Counted from the first letter of the stretch, positions 1 to 9,700 are shown. The stretch is DNA of 64,000 nucleotides from Hanleya hanleyi (GCA_036873755.1 JAVTVY010019522.1:1-64000), one strand, 5' to 3'. The notes: generated from the sequence alone by a model not told the origin. Numbers and translations are program-made.

Positions 1-294
1 GGCGAATACTTGGATTCCTACGGACTTGCGCCCCTACATGCCGATTTGGTGAAATTCATGGACGTCTCTACTACAAAGTGGCGTTGGAATACTCAAAGAT
101 TACAAGGACCCTTGAGTAGTGTGTGCGGACAGTACTGTGTGTTTTATCTCACTCACCGGAGTAGAGGACATTCTATGCCCACTATCGTATACATGTTTGA
201 TGATTATTGTCAAGCCGAAGACCGTGATGTCCTCGTCTATGACTGGACGGCCTCTCGTTTTAATGTGCATGCTCCATTTCTCTGGTTAACTTAA
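1..294 (+). CDS. Adenain-like cysteine protease of a Polinton/adintovirus, 3' part only
   Basis: The frame is open from the first base of the window, so the N-terminus lies outside it; no start codon is chosen. The visible 97 residues hold the C-terminal half of an adenovirus-type maturation protease fold: an acidic/aromatic stretch GEYLDSYG, then LQGPLSSVCGQYCVFYL. The Cys after SSV is the expected nucleophile and the Gln of LQGP the expected oxyanion-hole residue. The catalytic His would lie upstream, off the window. In Polintons and adintoviruses this enzyme is thought to process capsid proteins. The stop is followed by an AATAAA at about 375. It converges on the polymerase reading frames to the right, an arrangement compatible with one element. 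Family assignment rests on motif recognition, not a search. Confidence 0.72.
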   Translation, partial: GEYLDSYGLAPLHADLVKFMDVSTTKWRWNTQRLQGPLSSVCGQYCVFYLTHRSRGHSMPTIVYMFDDYCQAEDRDVLVYDWTASRFNVHAPFLWLT

Positions 295-372
295 AAATGC
301 ACTGCGCGCGCAGGCCACTTGTTTATTATCACGTTATTGTTATAACGTTGTTGTTCTGACGTTCATTGATGT

Positions 373-380
373 TGAATAAA
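373..380 (+). promoter_or_regulatory. Polyadenylation signal of the protease gene
   Basis: AATAAA lies about 80 bases after the protease stop codon. A T-rich stretch with TTTATT at 420-426 gives a minus-strand AATAAA that could serve the convergent polymerase transcript. Confidence 0.45.
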
Positions 381-505
381 AGATGAAAAAACACAAAAAA
401 TGATTTGACTTTCTCTTTTTTTTATTTAAGTCAACAAGAAGGGTTACACTATATATACAAATAGAATACAGGGTACAAATAGTAGGGTTAAGGTACAAAA
501 ATTCT

Positions 506-588
506 GTCAGGAGTAGGATTCGAACCTACGACAGCAATCGCCGACCAGCACTTAATACCGGCGCCTTAGACCACTCGGCCATCCTGAC
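506..588 (-). tRNA. tRNA-Leu (anticodon UAA)
   Basis: On the minus strand an 83-base cloverleaf can be drawn. The 7-bp acceptor stem is perfect (GTCAGGA with TCCTGAC), box A is TGGCCGAGTGG, and a 5-bp anticodon stem encloses the 7-base loop ATTAAGT with anticodon TAA (plus-strand 552-554). There is a long variable arm with its own short stem, as in class II tRNAs, a 5-bp T stem (GTAGG/CCTAC) and TTCGAAT in the T loop (box B). An A run at 497-501 gives a minus-strand T5 pol III terminator just after the gene. The anticodon stem has two G-T pairs and position 32 is A, so function is not certain. It sits between the protease and polymerase frames of the Polinton-like element. Confidence 0.85.
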
Positions 589-636
589 TTTTACAGTTTT
601 ATAACTCGTGTATCAACAGTTATAGTTCGACATTGT

Positions 637-2451
637 TCACAAGTCCAAGTAAGTAGTGCTCACACCGTCGGCCAACACTTTTCGTTTGGGATAAAAGAAA
701 GTAAAGGCGTCTCGTTGCTGGATGTACGTGCGCATCTGGTGGTCCACCACGCGAAATCCTCGGTTAGTGCCACTCGCACTGGCCTGGCTTTGCAGCACGT
801 TCAAGTACAAGGCTTTGTCGATGTTGGGATCGCGCCGGCTCACTCCTTTGCAGCTAAACTTATTTTCCTCTCCTCCTCCCCCTCCTCCGTCTCCTCCTCC
901 GTAACAGTAATACGTCTTGGAGGAGAGACCAATCATAGCATCCCCACTCCACTCCAGCTTGAACAGGCCCGGCGTACGCTTATCGTACTGGTAATGGTCA
1001 CGTCGAGGTAGCCACTGGTCCCGTTCCGCTTCATACTGGGCCCGTAACTCGGGTTTCACCAGGGACTCCCAATCCGCATTAGAGACGGCCATGTAGGCCG
1101 AGTCGGTATCCATTTCCATGAGTTGCCAGTCTGATGGATTAAAATAGACACCCATAAAATCATAGAGAAACTGCAGCATCCTCAGCTTGGCCACCTGATA
1201 TACCATACATCCAATCTGCAGGGGTAGATTGTAACGGATAGTCTTCTTGGCTGAAGTGACTTCATAGGTGTCGTCATCGATGACCTCCACGGACCGAAAC
1301 AGAGGAGAATTCACTCTTTTGCGGGCTTGGGCAGTAGTACAAATGTTCACGTTGACGTGCTTATCCTGGTTCGTTACCGTTTTTCCGTAATAACCATTGC
1401 CAGTGAGCTTCCAACATTCACCGATGATGGCCTCACTCGGGTATTCATCACCTTGACGACGGGCCGACGTCACGATGTCGACATTCTCCGCAAAACAAGC
1501 GTCGGGTACGTACTGTATCACTTGATATATTTGGGTAATTTCCAAACCGTGGTTCATGTACCACTGCAGTAAGGGCGTGCCCAGCAAGATTTTCTCGGCC
1601 CACATACTACCAATCAACATCCGTCGAGGTTGAGGCAAACACTCGTGTTGCTCCGCATAGGTCCTCATGGTGTCCCCAATAGCAGCCCGACCTACCAGCG
1701 TGTTCTTAAAGATGGGAGGGCACTGGGCGAAGAGAGGCTTGAGAGTGTCGGGAACATGCAAATCACATTCGACAAAGCCGTAGAGGTCCCCTGAACGAAT
1801 GGCGTCCAACATCTGTGGCAGACTCAGAAGTCGCCGACGACTCAAGGGGTACTCGCGCTCTTTTAGGAAACGTCGTAAATGGGGTAGGGCCTGACACATC
1901 GTGTGAAATTCACACTCCCACATTTCAATCAGATGGAATCCTCTCTCTTTCACATAATCACCGTTCGCCACCACTTCTTCGCGTAATTCTTGCGATGTTT
2001 TTCCACGTCGCTCGTTGAAGCGTCCAGCGCTGAAATGGCATTCGTGGCCGTGCCAATAGCAACCGTAAAATTGAAATACGGTGGGTGTGCTACCCACCAG
2101 GGCAAACCCATCGACGGGAAGTCGACGATCTCCTATGCGCTTCTCTGTGGCGTTGGTCTGGTGTCGTATATAAATGGCCCGTCGATAGGCTTCCCAATCC
2201 AACCACTGATCAGCCAGATGCTTGTAGGGTGTGCGTTGCGGTGTAAAATGCCGACCTTCCGCCAACCAACGTGTATAATGGCCACTGGGCATAGGTTGGG
2301 CCAGCGACCACAGGTACAAGGCATTCACATCGAAACCGATGATCTTAGCACAGGGTTTTCCACTGGGGAGAGTAGTGACGTCCTTCTCGTGATAACGGTG
2401 AAAAATAAGACTCGGGCCGCCCACAATGTTCTGCTTTAGACAATCATGCAT
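637..2451 (-). CDS. Protein-primed family B DNA polymerase (Polinton/adintovirus type), polymerase-domain part
   Basis: This 604-residue frame carries the polymerase module. Motif A is FDVNALYLW near the N-terminus, motif B is KLTGNGYYGK, motif C is MDTDSAYM, and a KTYYCY segment follows as the K-x-Y motif typical of protein-primed enzymes. The product would replicate the linear element using a terminal protein primer. A glycine-rich low-complexity insert comes near the C-terminus, encoded by a GGAGGN-type run at about 870-900. The N-terminal exonuclease module lies in a different frame immediately upstream, so the gene is broken by a one-base frame change near 2.5 kb. All catalytic motifs look intact. 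The break could be real decay, an assembly error in a homopolymer, or recoding; decay or error is the simplest reading. Confidence 0.85.
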   Translation of the reverse strand: MHDCLKQNIVGGPSLIFHRYHEKDVTTLPSGKPCAKIIGFDVNALYLWSLAQPMPSGHYTRWLAEGRHFTPQRTPYKHLADQWLDWEAYRRAIYIRHQTNATEKRIGDRRLPVDGFALVGSTPTVFQFYGCYWHGHECHFSAGRFNERRGKTSQELREEVVANGDYVKERGFHLIEMWECEFHTMCQALPHLRRFLKEREYPLSRRRLLSLPQMLDAIRSGDLYGFVECDLHVPDTLKPLFAQCPPIFKNTLVGRAAIGDTMRTYAEQHECLPQPRRMLIGSMWAEKILLGTPLLQWYMNHGLEITQIYQVIQYVPDACFAENVDIVTSARRQGDEYPSEAIIGECWKLTGNGYYGKTVTNQDKHVNVNICTTAQARKRVNSPLFRSVEVIDDDTYEVTSAKKTIRYNLPLQIGCMVYQVAKLRMLQFLYDFMGVYFNPSDWQLMEMDTDSAYMAVSNADWESLVKPELRAQYEAERDQWLPRRDHYQYDKRTPGLFKLEWSGDAMIGLSSKTYYCYGGGDGGGGGGEENKFSCKGVSRRDPNIDKALYLNVLQSQASASGTNRGFRVVDHQMRTYIQQRDAFTFFYPKRKVLADGVSTTYLDL

Positions 2452-4654
2452 GTCTGCATCTTTTTGCTGTATCAGCGAGAAGTACGTAGCACACTTGAAA
2501 AAGATGGCGAAGCGCCAGACCCGGTAAACTCAAGCACTCCTTGAAGATGTCGACGTGCATTTGGCGACGAAAGAGTTGCACCATTTTCTCGGCCGCTTCG
2601 AGGAAAGGAACCACATCTAGGTTATTATACCATATCAGGAAATCTCGCAAGGTCTGCATATGTTCATCGTTCCATACCTGCTGTAGTTCCCGGTACGTGT
2701 CTTCCAGACATTCCACTTGCTTCAAATCATCAAAGAAGGCGTGCCGGGGTGGCAACTGTGTTTCCTGCAAACGGTCGAGCGATGATATATACGTGTAAGG
2801 GAACCTCCCTTTGGTTTGTGTACAGTTATAGGCCTTGACCCACTGATCATAGCTACAATTAGGAGCTAAATAGTTCCGTACATCCAGGAAATGCAGTGAT
2901 GTGGTAGTGAGGGCCATATGATTATTGATCTTCTTGATCACGGACTTGATGGTATTCGACTGTGCCAAGTAGGGGTAAAGAAATTCCTTCACCATGTTCA
3001 AATCATAACGTCCCGAATTGAAGCCGAGCACCGGTAACTGACCTAGATATTGTAGGAAGCGCACTTTCAATTTCTCCGCATACGGTTTCGGTAAAAGCAC
3101 ATCCTGCGACTGAATGGGTTCCGGCTCCTGGGGCTCCGACTCGGACTCGGACTCTTCATCGTCACTAAACGCTACACCCGGTATAGAAATACGATCGTCC
3201 AGCTGGTCCAGTACGTCCTGGAACTTGGCCACCAATAGTTCTGTACTAGCCGCACTGACTTGCTCTAAATACTCCATCATGCGGGTGATCAACTCATGGG
3301 ATTCCCCCGTGGACACGAAACACACCGGTGCAGCGTCATAGCCAGGTACGTTGCTGGAAATACTGACACTCAGAGGAATATGGCGCTGCGTCCACTGCGT
3401 TTTTGCTGAGAACATGTCCATGGGCTCCAACAGGGCCTCAAAATCATAACACGCCCGGTAGGGAAAATAACGGTCCTCTTCCGGTATGATGATACCCTCA
3501 TCGGCCAGTTCCTGGAAAATAGTAGGCGTATTATGATACACTCCACCCGGATATACTCGCTTGACAATGTTGTCACAGATTTTCTCGTGGCGATGTAAGT
3601 TGTAAGACTTTTTAAACACCCGATGGCATTGGGCACAACTGAAAGACTGAGCGTACTGGCTCATATTGGAGATCAGCGAAAAATGACTCACGCCATTGTC
3701 GTCGAACACATGGACTTTCATCGTAGCAGCATACCGTTCTGTTGAACGACGAACCAATTCAGCCACAAATGTACCCTCCTCTTCGCATCGTAATCGGTAT
3801 ACAAAGATATTGATGTCGAACAGTGTTTCCACGTCATCCAAATTCTTGAACGGCACTCCACGGAAGTGCCGCTTATCCAAGTCTTGCTGCTGTAAATACT
3901 GTTCCCAATAGTCATCGGCCACTGTGTCACAAGCCTGGGGGTCACACTCGTCCAGATGCACGGCCAAACACCGAAACAGACATTTCCGGTCTTTGTAGGG
4001 TCCCTTTACCCCACGCGTTAATGCATACAGACCGGGTCGATGAAGCAACCACGGGGGTAGTAGTACAGGAGCACCGATAGGATGATCTCTCATTTTCGTG
4101 ACGAAAAATGTGACGTTGGTCACCATTTCCACAAGCCATTGGGTATTGGGGCGTTGCAACCGGGCCCATTCCAATGGATCCAACGTCGTCAATTGGTCGA
4201 TGAGTGGCTCCAGAGAAATCGCATCCGTCACCGTGAACGGCTGATCAAACACATAGGTATTATTGCTGGGATAATAATACCGCAGCTGGTCCGTCTCCTT
4301 GTGCCGTAAAATGTACCCGAATGTGATATTCAACTTGAACGCTGTCACCTGATCTTTGAAAATGTTCTCGGCATAGGTAGACAGATACGTGAGGTCCTGC
4401 AGCCGAAAGTTATACAAGTCCAATAGACGACGGTCACGGTGAAAACAATGGCGTATGGTAGCCCAGTGACGTTGATAAATGTCCCTGACACGCTCGTCTT
4501 CAGGCAAGACTTCAACCGGAGGTGCTGCTGGGTCCCAGGGAAAATCTTCTCCACGTCTCATGCTTTTCGTCTCATACAAGCGGATAGGCAAGGCTGGCAG
4601 GCGGGTCAGGTCAGGTAAGTCAGAGTGCTCCGCAAGATAGTGCAATGAATACAC
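2444..4654 (-). CDS. Protein-primed family B DNA polymerase, N-terminal exonuclease part
   Basis: This 736-residue frame holds the N-terminal half of the same polymerase. A C2H2 zinc finger (CAQCHRVF...HRHEKIC) at about residue 340 is followed by the 3'-5' exonuclease boxes: YDFEALLEP (Exo I), GFNSGRYDLN (Exo II) and YNNLDVVPF (Exo III). An acidic DDEESESESE linker interrupts the exonuclease region. The frame ends eight bases inside the downstream polymerase frame, and sequence just before its stop keeps coding character in the other frame, which marks the shift near 2.5 kb. The chosen ATG is the first one after the minisatellite; homologues may begin further upstream. The two frames together give about 1,340 residues, in the range of Polinton polymerases. 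Confidence 0.82.
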   Translation of the reverse strand: MYSLHYLAEHSDLPDLTRLPALPIRLYETKSMRRGEDFPWDPAAPPVEVLPEDERVRDIYQRHWATIRHCFHRDRRLLDLYNFRLQDLTYLSTYAENIFKDQVTAFKLNITFGYILRHKETDQLRYYYPSNNTYVFDQPFTVTDAISLEPLIDQLTTLDPLEWARLQRPNTQWLVEMVTNVTFFVTKMRDHPIGAPVLLPPWLLHRPGLYALTRGVKGPYKDRKCLFRCLAVHLDECDPQACDTVADDYWEQYLQQQDLDKRHFRGVPFKNLDDVETLFDINIFVYRLRCEEEGTFVAELVRRSTERYAATMKVHVFDDNGVSHFSLISNMSQYAQSFSCAQCHRVFKKSYNLHRHEKICDNIVKRVYPGGVYHNTPTIFQELADEGIIIPEEDRYFPYRACYDFEALLEPMDMFSAKTQWTQRHIPLSVSISSNVPGYDAAPVCFVSTGESHELITRMMEYLEQVSAASTELLVAKFQDVLDQLDDRISIPGVAFSDDEESESESEPQEPEPIQSQDVLLPKPYAEKLKVRFLQYLGQLPVLGFNSGRYDLNMVKEFLYPYLAQSNTIKSVIKKINNHMALTTTSLHFLDVRNYLAPNCSYDQWVKAYNCTQTKGRFPYTYISSLDRLQETQLPPRHAFFDDLKQVECLEDTYRELQQVWNDEHMQTLRDFLIWYNNLDVVPFLEAAEKMVQLFRRQMHVDIFKECLSLPGLALRHLFQVCYVLLADTAKRCRHA

Positions 4655-4698
4655 CCCTACCCTAAAAATCGACTCCTTTTATACGTTTTTCTACAATC

Positions 4699-5415
4699 CG
4701 CCATCTTGCACCCACCACCCATCCACCATCCACCACAACGGCGGCCATCTTGCACCCACCACCCATCCACCATCCACCACAACGGCGGCCATCTTGCACC
4801 CACCACCCATCCACCATCCACCACAGCGGCGGCCATCTTGCACCCACCACCCATCCACCACCCACCACAGCGGCCATCTTGCACCCACCACCCATCCACC
4901 ATCCACCACAGCGGCGGCCATCTGCACCCACCACCCATCCACCATCCACCACAGCGGCGGCCATCTTGCACCCACCACCCATCCACCATCCACCACAGCG
5001 GCGGCCATCTTGCACCCACCACCCATCCACCACCCACCACAGCGGCCATCTTGCACCCACCACCCATCCACCATCCACACAGCGGCGGCCATCTTGCACC
5101 CACCACCCATCCACCATCCATCACAGCGGCGGCCATCTTGCACCCACCACCCATCCACCATCCACCACAGCGGCGGCCATCTTGCACCCACCACCCATCC
5201 ACCATCCACCACAGCGGCGGCCATCTTGCACCCACCACCCATCCACCATCCACCACAGCGGCCATCTTACACCCACCACCCATCCACCATCCACCACAGC
5301 CGCCATCTTGCACCCACCACCCATCCACCATCCACCACAGCCGCCATCTTGCACCCACCACCCATCCACCACAGCCGCCATCTTGCACCCACCACCCATC
5401 CACCATCCACCACAG
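4699..5415. repeat. 44-bp minisatellite with a YY1-like core
   Basis: About 17 near-identical units of 44 bp, a few shortened by small deletions. Each reads GCCATCTTGCACCCACC, then two CATCCACC-type steps, then CACAGCGGCG. On the minus strand the unit contains AAGATGGCGGC, the usual YY1 binding consensus. The array ends about 45 bases before the polymerase start codon, i.e. in its promoter position. Long open frames run through it in all phases because the unit lacks stops; they are not genes. Polinton terminal inverted repeats often contain tandem repeats, so this may be the inner part of one, but the other end is outside the window. Confidence 0.95.
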
Positions 5416-5566
5416 CACCACACGCATGCGCACACCGCCACAAAACCTCCCCATTTTTTTTCCGCGCATGCGCAGTGAAGCGCTATTCGTTCAATTGACT
5501 CTTTGTATACTACTCTTACTGCTCTGATAATATTATCGTTGGAGTCTACGGTTATAATATCGTTTA
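5416..5566. other. Spacer with a fragment shared with 9.56-9.6 kb
   Basis: Contains a palindromic GCGCATGCGC-type stretch at about 5462-5475. A roughly 50-base fragment at 5516-5566 (TACTGCTCTGATAATATTATCG, then GGAGTCTACGG) is found again at about 9557-9606. No gene seen. The end of the Polinton-like element may fall here, but no terminus could be defined. Confidence 0.4.
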
Positions 5567-5907
5567 GAAAATATATACTTTTACAAGGTTTTTGTTAAAG
5601 ATTTTACATCTATTTATGGCCGAAGATCCTGCCTGTTTCTAGCCGCACATCATTTAGGTGTGGAATGCACCCCTAGGTTTTGTAAAGCTTCCAGCTTTCA
5701 TTTCCGATATCGGAAATTCGGTGACAATTTTCGATATGGGAAATTCTATTTTCGATATCGGAAATTGAATTCCCGATATCGGAAATTCTATTTCCGATAT
5801 CGAAAATTGTCACTGAATTTCCGATATCGGAAATTCTAATTCCCGATATCGAGAATTCAATTTCCGATACCGGAAATTCGGAATAAAAAGCGCTTTGGCT
5901 TGCCATA
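5567..5907. mobile_element. Truncated right end of the GATATC-palindrome foldback element
   Basis: Matches the right part (about 7971-8312) of the complete element at 7012-8312, including the palindrome array and the terminal CTTTGGCTTGCCATA. It is followed by the 6-bp target sequence AATGGC. Its left part is missing; the sequence begins abruptly after a fragment related to 9.6 kb. Confidence 0.85.
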
Positions 5908-7011
5908 AATGGCAGCCATTTTTTTTCTACGGAGTGAGTGAGTTCTTTTGGACTATTTTGATAAACACACCCCGCCCCTGCCCACCTGGCTCTCTTACTC
6001 TCTCAACGAGCCTACGAGCCTCATATGAAACGTGATGGTGCCGTGTTTTTTTTTTCAATTTTCGTCACACAATAATCAAATATAGTTTTATTAATCAGAC
6101 GGAAGCAACCACGTACCTTCCTTTAGTAAAGCAATTGTTCAGTATCACAAACTTATGTACCTAACAGATGATTTGATTCTGGGCGCGGTTTTCCTCCAGT
6201 TGAACTGTATCGGTACTATCGAATTTCACTTCGGCTAACTATAAGTGGCGAGATAGGAACAAAACCGTCGAGTTAAACGTCCAATGCTGACCTACTTCTG
6301 TAGTAAGAAATATTTCAAAAATACATACAATAAAGGAGGGGTATCTATCTCGTCCCGCTCTCACCCATTCACCGCTCACCTCCTAGTATTGGATCAAAGC
6401 TAATCACGCCCTTTTATGCCATTATATGCAACAAACCTGACGTTCAACAGAATACCGTCGTCCACAATTGGCAAAGAGGCGTATGTTAACAGCCGACAGG
6501 GCCAGAAATAGCCATGACTTGTTTCCTTCATAGCATGTAATATGCTAATGCTTTATAAATGCATTTATCTTCACAGACATCACCCTATAGTGACGACTGG
6601 CAGCTGGAAAACACGTTTCAGAGCATATTTTGATGAATAATTCACTCCTTCATCAAATCGAAAATGTTAGTACGTTGGAGTATGTATAGAAAGCGTGTCA
6701 AGGAGTCCAAGCAAAGGATTGAATGGAGAAAATTGTGCATGGGAATTGAATGCCCGAAGAGGATGGATCTCAAAATCTGCTTTTGCGTGGTCAAATTTCA
6801 ACCATATTTGGGGGAAATACCAAATTTCACTTTCTACTCTACCTCGAGAACCAAAGTCACAGCCGAGCCTAAATTTCACTGACATAATATCTATGTTGCA
6901 GACAGTATGTATGCCAAAATGTAGGAAAATCTGACTAGTAGTTTTTATAATATTACAAAAAAATCACTTCTCCAAATGTGTTATATGAACCTTTTTTGAT
7001 AGGCCAATGGC
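5908..7011. repeat. Tandem flank unit, copy 1 (about 1.1 kb)
   Basis: Nearly identical to 8313-9382, differing by scattered substitutions and by about 46 bases (after 6167) that are missing from copy 2. It starts and ends with AATGGC. The short frames inside (for example 6664-6882 and its antisense) recur only because the DNA is duplicated; no protein is recognisable. Confidence 0.9.
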
Positions 7012-7037
7012 TATGGCAAGCCAAAGTGCTTTTTATT

Positions 7038-7401
7038 CGAGAATTTCCGATATCGGAAATTGAATTCCCGATATCGGAATTAAAATTTCCGATAACGGAA
7101 TTAAAATTTCCGATATCGGATATTCATGACCTTCGATTTCCGATATCGGAAATTGAATTCTCGATATCGGAAATTGCAATTCCCGATATCGGAAATTAGA
7201 ATTTTCGATATCGGAAATTGAATTTCCGATATCGGGAATTCGGGGAGAATTCCCGATATCGGAAATTCAATTCCCGATATCGGAAATTCAATTCCCGATA
7301 TTGGAAATTCAATTCCCGTTATCGGAAATTGAATTTCCGATATCGGAAATGCAATTTCCGATATCGGGAATTGTCACCGAATTCCCGATATCGGAAATTG
7401 C
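7038..7401. repeat. Left array of GATATCGG palindromes
   Basis: About 17 head-to-tail copies of an 18-22 bp unit centred on the self-complementary TTCCGATATCGGAA, alternating GGAAATT and GGGAATT endings. Each unit contains an EcoRV-type GATATC core. Confidence 0.92.
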
Positions 7402-8104
7402 AACTCTAGGGTGCACTCCACACTTGCCACGGTTTCTTACAAAGTGGTGTCTCCCTAAGTTTATAATAGGGAAGGTCGCCCGATTTTGACAACAAGGTAA
7501 TTCTTCTTACCTTACTACTAACTGATATCTATAGTATCACCCTGCTGGACATAACCATCTCTCCAAATGAGGATATAATAATTGCTTGTTGATCGCACCC
7601 ACTCGCCGCTATACAGAGTTAATCGTGTCCGGAAGTGAATATCTGGCGGACCAAAATCCACACTTTTTCGGGAAGCGAAAATGATGATTCCTTCATAGCC
7701 ATAACATTTTACAAAAGGACGAGTAGGTCGACCCCCGTTTTTTTCGCCATTTTAAATTATCCTTTGGACGGGAAACACTTGAACATACATACAAAGAAAA
7801 TCATTTCATACGTTTTCGCTGGGTTGCGGGTAGAATTTGACACATTTTCATATATTTTATGGAGTTTTCCAGAAAATTTGAAGAAGGGTTACGGAGGATT
7901 GTACGTGTTTCCTTTTCAATTTCAATAGCTCACAAGTCTCCTGAAATAAGGGCACTAGTGTGCCCATTTAGAAAATATATACTTTTACAAGGTTTTTGTT
8001 AAAAGATTTTACATCTTTTTATGGCCGAAGATCCTGCCTGTTTCTAGCCGCACACCATTTAGGTGTGGAATGCACCCCTAGGTTTTGTAAAGCTTCCAGC
8101 TTTC

Positions 8105-8286
8105 ATTTCCGATATCGGAAATTCGGTGACAATTTTCGATATGGGAAATTCTATTTTCGATATCGGAAATTGAATTCCCGATATGGGAAATTCTATTTCC
8201 GATATCGAAAATTGTCACTGAATTTCCGATATCGGAAATTCTAATTCCCGATATCGGGAATTCAATTTCCGATATCGGGAATTCGG
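8105..8286. repeat. Right array of GATATCGG palindromes
   Basis: About 9 units of the same palindrome, ending next to the terminal inverted repeat. A GGTGCACTCCACAC / GTGTGGAATGCACC pair just inside the two arrays extends the inverted symmetry of the element. Confidence 0.9.
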
Positions 8287-8312
8287 AATAAAAAGCGCTT
8301 TGGCTTGCCATA

Positions 8313-9382
8313 AATGGTAGCCATTTTTTTTTCTACGGAGTGAGTGAGTTCTTTTGGACTATTTTGATAAACACACCCCGCCCCTGCCCACCTGGCTCTC
8401 TCTTACTCTCTCAACGAGCCTACGAGCCTCATATGAAACGTGATGGTGCCGTGGGTTTTTTTTCAATTTTCGTCACACAATAATCAAATATAGTTTTATT
8501 AATCAGACGGAAGCAACCACGTACCTTCCTTTAGTAAAGCAATTGTTCAGTATCACAAACTTATGTACCTAACAGATGATTCGGTACTATCGAATTTCAC
8601 TTCGGCTAACTATACGTGGCGAGATAGGAACAAAACCGTCGAGTTAAACGTCCAATGCTGACCTACTTCTGTAGTAAGAAATATTTCAAAAATACATACA
8701 ATAAAGGAGGGGTATCTATCTCGTCCCGCTCTCACCCATTCACCGCTCACCTCCTAGTATTGGATCAAAGCTAATCACGCCCTTTTATGCCATTATATGC
8801 AACAAACCTGACGTTCAACAGAATACCGTCGTCCACAATTGGCAAAGAGGCGTATGTTAACAGCCGACTGGGCCAGAAATAGCCACGACTTGTTTCCTTC
8901 ATAGCATGTAATATGCTAATGCTTTATAAATGCATTTGTCTTCACAGATATCACCCTATAGTGATGACTGGCAGCTGGAAAACACGTTTCAGAGCGTATT
9001 TTGATGAATAATTCACTCCTTCATCAAATCGAAAATGTTAGTACGTTGGAGTATGTATAGAAAACGTGTCAAGGAGTCCAAGCAAAGGATTGAATGGAGA
9101 AAATTGTGCATGGGAATTGAATGCCCGAAGAGGATGGATCTCAAAATCTGCTTTTGCGTGGTCAAATTTCAACCATATTTGGGGGAAATACCAAATTTCA
9201 CTTTCTACTCTACCTCGAGAACCAAAGTCACAGCCGAGCCTAAATTTCACTGACATAATATCTATGTTGCAGACAGTATGTATGCCAAAATGCAGGAAAA
9301 TCTGACTAGTAGTTTTTATAATATTACAAAAAAATCACTTCTCCAAATGTGTTATATGAACCTTTTTTGATAGGCCAATGGC
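8313..9382. repeat. Tandem flank unit, copy 2, ending in an empty target site
   Basis: Second copy of 5908-7011. Its right end reads GGCCAATGGCAGCCATT: the position that in copy 1 is split by the transposon at 7012 is here uninterrupted with a single AATGGC (9377-9382). Sequence after 9382 restarts as the beginning of the flank unit (compare 5914 onward) for about 110 bases. Confidence 0.9.
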
Positions 9383-9700
9383 AGCCATTTTTTTTCTACG
9401 GAGCAACTTCTTTTGGACTATTTTGATAAACACACCCCGCCCCTGCCCACCTGGCTCTCTCTTACTCTCTCAACGAGCCTACGAGCCTACGAGCCTCATC
9501 AGGGTAGACTGCAAACATAATATTATCAGAGCAGTCAACAGAGGAGTGAGGGGACTTACTGCTCTGATAATATTATCGTTGGAGTCTACGGTTATAATAT
9601 CGTTGACTGCAAGGATAAAATTATCGCTGCAGTCTACCGTGATAATATTATCATTGGAGTGAGTGAGTCGATGGTAAAGGCAAATTGGCTCGATTCTAAG
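9383..9700. repeat. Third partial flank unit, then an AATATTATC foldback
   Basis: 9383-9500 repeats the start of the flank unit. Then an inverted pair AATATTATCAGAGCAGT / ACTGCTCTGATAATATT, with further GTAGACTGCA / TGCAGTCTAC symmetry, forms a small hairpin-type element that ends in GAGTGAGTGAG near 9660. Confidence 0.6.

Larger units (their letters stand above)
7012..8312. mobile_element. Non-autonomous DNA transposon with palindrome arrays, complete copy 1
   Basis: A 1,301-bp element with perfect termini TATGGCAAGCCAAAG / CTTTGGCTTGCCATA, flanked by AATGGC on the left and AATGGT on the right (6-bp target duplication with one change). Subterminal arrays (about 7038-7401 and 8105-8286) consist of tandem TTCCGATATCGGAA palindromes in AATT-rich spacers. 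The 0.7-kb centre is about 90% similar by eye to the inverted copy at 12.9-14.3 kb, but frames are not kept between copies, so no transposase is encoded. Superfamilies with 6-bp duplications include IS3EU and Dada; the family is unassigned here. Confidence 0.88.

Noticed and set aside
4657..5527. Six long overlapping open frames of 106-273 codons
   Set aside because: They are translations of the 44-bp minisatellite in every phase; low-complexity and without start context.
7038..7401. Bacterial-type operator or CRISPR array
   Set aside because: The palindromes are subterminal parts of a transposon with target duplications; no spacers.
6664..9305. Identical 72-79 codon frames at 6.66 and 9.04 kb
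   Set aside because: They fall in the duplicated flank unit, with open frames on both strands; not evidence of coding.
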